Assembly (NCBI GenBank): GCA_015039315.1
Contig: WIDE01000239.1
Coordinates: 1-23,621, forward strand
Length of the DNA: 23,621 nt
Direction of reading: 5' to 3'
Source: Clavulina sp. PMI_390
Lineage: Eukaryota > Basidiomycota > Agaricomycetes > Cantharellales > Hydnaceae
The translations under genes were made by a program, and so were the position numbers. Below, piece after piece: positions 19,784 through 23,621 of the stretch. Each line of letters begins with the position of its first letter. Position 1 is the first letter of the stretch. A model generated the notes under the pieces. It was not told where the DNA came from. It saw only the letters and a list, made by a program, of their open reading frames with translations, and did not search any database.

Positions 19784-21622
19784 TTAACTCGGAAATGGTT
19801 TCCAAATATAAAGCTCTCCATAATGGTCATCAGCAACATCCTTCAAGGCGTAATATTCCGAGTTGAGAGCGGCGGCGAACTTGCTGCGCGTGTGATACCT
19901 GTAATTTCCGTCAGGTATGCAAACGTTGATGCGAAGATCCCTTCGACTGCGCAGTGCAGAATGGAGAGCATTTGCGAGGCTTCTTGGCTCCCAAGTGATA
20001 ATATCGGACGCGAAGGTTTGCAGCCAGACCGAACGAAGGACAGGTAGTGGTACAAATCTGTCTCCCTCGTGCATCCGTCCCGTCGACGGCTCGCAAGGTC
20101 CACCAGCCAGATAATATAAGAACTCGATCCATTCGGACTCGCACAAAAATTGCCATGGGAGAAAAATGACCTCTTCAATGAGGCTGTGACGATCGAAGAA
20201 AGAAAGAATATGAGGAAATACGCGATCTATTTGAGGGTTAACAGCCTGGCGAGCTATTTCTTTCGTTTGTATATCGGATTTAGATGTCGAGTAGGGTCGG
20301 TTTAAGGAGATGCGCTTGAGTCTTGGGAGTGACAGGGAATCCCAGAAGTCACTAGATCCCTCCAAATCGGATTTTCTTGTGCCGCCGTCCGACTCATGTA
20401 AATACACCTCCTCGCAGGCCGGGGCCGTGAAGAGGAGCAGCGCTGGGTGAAAAGCTCCAGTGCAAAGCGCCAAAGAGCGGAGGTTTGAAAGCACCAGGGG
20501 CATCTGCGCGGTTGTATTGGTCTGCGGAGAATGAGAGCTCGCATCCCATTCGAAATGCTCAAGCATGGGGTAGCCTTCAAGGAATGGCACCAAGCTCGAG
20601 TAGTTGAGAGCATTATGGATTCGGAGCTTTTTGATCCCCTTCGATATAACTGCGCTATTCCCCGATGCAGTCAAATCTCTACGTATCAATAGTTCCACAG
20701 ACTCCACGTCGATGTCTGAGTCTTGCCAGAATCGAAGTTTTGACGCATGGAATTGTTCTTCTTGACCGACCGAGTGATCCATGATCACGACGCTTTGGAG
20801 AGAGGGGTACTTCCATTCAAAGCCCCTTAACATTCCGGCAATCCTGAGGGCTGGTAGTTCATGCAGTCCACCTCCAAGGCAAGAGATGGTGACATGCTGG
20901 CAGCGTTGGATATGTGGAGCAACAAGTTTCCAAGTACGATCGGATGCAACATTATCCAGATATTGGCCAAGTTTTCGATCCAAATGGCGGAGATTGTTCA
21001 ACGACTTCGTCGTGTATGTGGTGTATAGAAGGATATTGAAGTGGGTCGTTCCTGAACGAGCGAGACGTTGGGCCACTACATCGACAGGAACCACCATATC
21101 TTTATCCTCAATGATAAGAACGAGATCCCTCCAACATCGAGGAGATTTCACTGCTATGGCTCTGGCCTTGCGACAGAGTAGGTTGAAGGCAACGAACGAA
21201 CGGGACAAGCGTAGTCGCCCAGGAACGTTTTTTGATCCAGTAACATTTAACAGAAGGGGATCGTCGTGGCGAGAGGAAGTGAGCTCGAGGATATAAGAGA
21301 TAATTTCGGTGGGGAGGGACATAATGGGTTGCGTGGAGTTTTTAATGGCCCGCAGATTGACCCGATGCTGTTCCACCATTTTTGAGACGTTCTCGAGCAG
21401 TTGTAGACGATCATCAATGCTATCAATGGATGAGTTGACGTATCTCTCAATGCTATAGGGCAAATAGTCAGCTATGGGTGGTCATTTGAGGAGAACCAAG
21501 GGCTTGTGTTTCTGGACACTGGAGGAATTTACATACGACTCTGCTACGTCTGCCAAACACCTGAGAGCCTTTGATTGATGCTCTAATCCAACTCGGGCCG
21601 CTTCTACCATGCTCTGAGCCAT
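19784..21622 (-). CDS. F-box-like/LRR-like protein, copy 3, intact
   Basis: Minus strand: join(21622..21537, 21452..19784), 86 + 1669 nt, 584 aa, TAG stop. Exon 1 starts MAQSMVEAARVGLEHQ and ends in phase 2 at a gtatgt donor. The 84-nt intron ends in ccctatag and restores S-I-E-R-Y. Exon 1 has the same 86-nt length as in copy 2. After a heptad-repeat helix (about residues 36-65) the F-box-like domain spans about 73-135: MSLPTEIISYILEL, LRLSRSFVAFNLLCRKARAI, SPRCWRDLVLIIED. The rest is an irregular leucine-rich region with HIQRCQHVTISC, LRIHNAL, LRSLALCTGAFHP, CEEVYLHESD and LPRLKRISLNRPY. Such proteins are expected to recruit substrates to an SCF ubiquitin ligase; the target is unknown, and large F-box-like families of this type are common in Agaricomycetes. 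This is the only undamaged member of the local trio and served as the reference for the lesions in the others. Confidence 0.88.
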
Positions 21623-21671
21623 CTGTAGGTATTTTTGGGGAATGTGGTTGTAAGGCAGAAGAGGTATCCTT

Positions 21672-21677
21672 CACGTG
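21672..21677 (-). promoter_or_regulatory. CACGTG box upstream of F-box copy 3
   Basis: CACGTG is 50-55 bp upstream of the ATG at 21622; gene-orientation context is CATCACGTGAAGG, which fits RTCACGTG. Flanking bases differ from the other two copies, so the core stands out. Confidence 0.5.
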
Positions 21678-22279
21678 ATGCTGTTTCGTTCTACTGAGAC
21701 CACGCAATTTCAAAGCTTCGTAGATTGGGGTGCGCTCAGCACCCAAGACTCCAATGTTATCGATGCATCTCACCTACCTGAGAGCAATTCGTGCCTAAGA
21801 CCGGCGAATCTTCCGTTCATAAAACGAGGCCCAGCTCGACGTCAGTGGAGATGGTGTTTACTGAGATTGAGTATCCAGGTGAGAAGGAGAGTGAAGTGCG
21901 ATTATGATTAAGAGGATTGTCTTCCTTCTCCGTAATAGCATAGAGTTATCACCAGACCTGAGATCAGGGGAGAAAGAGAGAAGAGAGAGGGAGATAGGAG
22001 ATGTGCTACAGGTTGTCCATTGAAAGGTACATACCCGTTAAAATTTTGAGTGAGTCGAGGGACCAAGGAAGGAGGGGAATGAGAAAAGAAAATTGATGCA
22101 GATTTAGACTGAGACAGAGAGAGGATGGAAAGATGAAATGAGTGGAGCGAGTAGGAAGAAAATGTCAAGAGAGAAATGACAGCGAGGTGGCGTGCGAGGG
22201 AACCACGCGTTGTAGTAGTAGTGAGAGAGAGAAGAGAAAAGAGAAAGCGAGTCTAATAATAATGATGGACCAGCATTCA
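21678..22279. other. Intergenic; F-box copy 3 promoter and 3' side of the next gene
   Basis: No gene supported. Contains purine-rich (GA) tracts on the + strand around 21967-22000 and 22220-22250, equivalent to CT-rich 3' UTR sequence of the minus-strand gene to the right. Confidence 0.5.
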
Positions 22280-23621
22280 TCAAACGAAAAATTGTGTACT
22301 GTTGAGGCGAAAGATCAGTCAGTGAGAGAAACCAACTTTGAACGCGAGAAGAGGGACGTACTGAGCACGACTAGCATAATGCACCTCCATCTCTTCCATC
22401 TTGAAGGAGTTGAGTTCTTCCTTGATTCTTTGGGCCAGGGCTGGCGTCAGGTGATTACACGTCGCAGGCTCACTCCTGCGATCGTACGAGCCTGGGCTAA
22501 ACGTATCATATACGCTCAGGTTGGGGGCGAACGTGATCCGCCTGACGGACGGCGCAGGAGCAGTCTGGCTCCTTGCAGTGAGGCCACCGTTCTCGTCCGT
22601 CTTGAAGAGAGTGAGAGTAGGCGCAGAAGAGTTCATGGCTGGGTGGAGATAGGGGGATGCAGAGGCGGACTTGTCTCCGATTGTAGGAGCGGAGGAAGAA
22701 GAGGCGAGGGTGAATGATAGAGCAGTGGTAGATGAGGTCGGTGAGTCGGAGAAATTGGATATGTCGGAGAGGTTGAGTGGCGGCAGGAGACCGTCTAATT
22801 GTACTGTCGGAGTAGATTGTAGACCGTCGATGTGATCTGGGTCGGCGGATGGAATACGTGCAAGAGGACCTGGCTCGTTCGAGTGTCGGTGGTTGAGGGC
22901 GATGGTGTCGTACGAGTTGGCACGGCTTCGACTGAGAGAGTGGTTCCGGCTCAGCTTCAGATCGTCTTCTTGCTTGTACGTGCCAGCACCTGTATATAAG
23001 AGCGTAGTCAGTGATCTGATAGGAAGTGTCGAATAGAAAGTAAAATGACTCACCCTTGAGGATTCCCCTCACTGGCACCCTCGTGCGCTCAATCGACCTC
23101 CGCACACCCACAGCCCACGGCTCGACCTCACCACCATCCATACTCCCATACCTCATCGTCGTATCCTCCTCAAACTCGTCCTCCTCTTCCTCCTCTTCAT
23201 CATCCTCCCCATAATCGTCATACGACGCACCTCCACCTCCATACAAGTTCTGCTGGGATCCAGACGATGGGCCAGAGTAGGGCACATACTGATACCCATC
23301 CTCGCCCACATCCTCGCTGATCTGGCGCATATGGAGGTTCTTCCCTGAGACAGAGTTAGCAGGAGCCGTATGCCTGAGATGATGCTGCTGGCGCTGCGCC
23401 TGAGCCTGGGCCTGCCTCTCAGCCTCTTCGCGCGCCTGAGCCTCTGCTGCTTTAGCACGCGCAGCCGCTTCAGCATTACTACGTAAGGTATGCTGGCGCG
23501 CCAACTTGGCAGCAGGACTCAACCCCACCATGCTGTCGTCCCCACCGCCACTACCAAAGCCCCCTCCGCTCGACGACGGACTCATCTCGCCCCTGTCGAC
23601 CTCAGCAGTTGCAAGCGAGAC
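22280..23621 (-). CDS. Conserved fungal protein with C-terminal EELNSFKMEEMEVH signature, 5' partial
   Basis: Minus strand: exon to 23054 from beyond the right edge (first in-window ATG at 23585), exon 22989-22362, last exon 22298-22280. Introns are 64 nt (gtgagt...cag) and 63 nt (gtacgt...cag), both in phase. The frame is open upstream of 23585 to the window edge, so the true start is probably outside. From 23585 there are 392 codons before TGA. Order: LSPAAKLARQHTLRSNAEAA, then a coiled Ala/Glu/Gln-rich helix, a Gly/Tyr segment, an acidic run (DDEEEEEEDEFEED), RVPVRGILKGG, a Ser-rich disordered region, then a conserved end with RRITFAPNLSVYD, ATCNHLTPALAQRIKEELNS and FKMEEMEVH. The last 19-nt exon supplies HTQFFV. 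I recognise this C-terminal signature as widespread in fungi but cannot name its function. RRITF fits the RVxF docking pattern of protein phosphatase 1, so a phosphatase scaffold is possible. Confidence 0.83.

Noticed and set aside
21468..21773. Minus-strand frame overlapping the start of F-box copy 3
   Set aside because: Wrong frame; the paralogue comparison gives exon 1 at 21622-21537 in another frame.
22142..22717. 191-codon + strand frame opposite the right-edge gene
   Set aside because: Antisense shadow of a well-supported multi-exon gene; Arg/Glu-rich composition comes from GA tracts.
1..23621. tRNA, rRNA, CRISPR or secondary-metabolite cluster
   Set aside because: No cloverleaf-like B-box with a partner, no rRNA-like stretch, no spaced repeat array, and no polyketide synthase, peptide synthetase or terpene synthase motifs seen.

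Overview
The window reads as nuclear DNA of a filamentous basidiomycete, most likely an Agaricomycete. Genes are split by many short introns (about 55-180 nt) with donors such as gtatgt, gtacgt, gtgcgt and gtgagt. The families present are a Zn2Cys6 activator with the fungal-specific middle domain, F-box-like proteins, and a small Cys-rich CYSTM-like protein. A Rhizoctonia/Ceratobasidium-type (Cantharellales) source would fit the family mix, but that is a guess without a database.

Layout, left to right. 1-107: the 3' end (last exon) of a small Cys-rich gene cut by the left edge. 108-2306: no supported gene. 2410-2930 (+): a complete four-exon copy of the same gene, 87 aa; its last intron and 3' flank are duplicated at 1-368. 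3517-6040 (+): a Zn2Cys6 transcription factor. An intron of this gene carries a 413-bp non-autonomous DNA transposon (MITE-like, 4074-4486) with long terminal inverted repeats, TA target duplications and two internal hairpins. 6813-7697 and 9716-10562 (+): two six-exon paralogues of an unrecognised 174-aa helical protein, sitting in a tandem duplication with a period of about 2.9 kb that also carries conserved non-coding blocks. 11928-14045 (+): a two-exon, low-complexity Ser/Pro-rich protein of 645 aa. 14339-21622 (-): three tandem F-box-like/LRR-like genes. The rightmost is intact, the middle one is broken by a stop and a frameshift, and the leftmost by one frameshift. 22280-23621 (-): a gene running off the right edge, with a conserved fungal C-terminal signature.

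The common theme is local tandem duplication. Three unrelated families have each been copied side by side with spacings of about 2.3-3.1 kb, and the copies range from intact to decayed. The genes do not form an obvious pathway or biosynthetic cluster. All three F-box paralogues keep a CACGTG box 41-61 bp upstream of their start codon, which suggests a shared promoter. The least explained items are the orphan 174-aa pair with its conserved downstream non-coding DNA, and the ubiquitin-tail-like LRLRGG motif in the Cys-rich protein. All gene models below were spliced by eye from splice consensus, phase agreement and comparison between paralogues inside the window.
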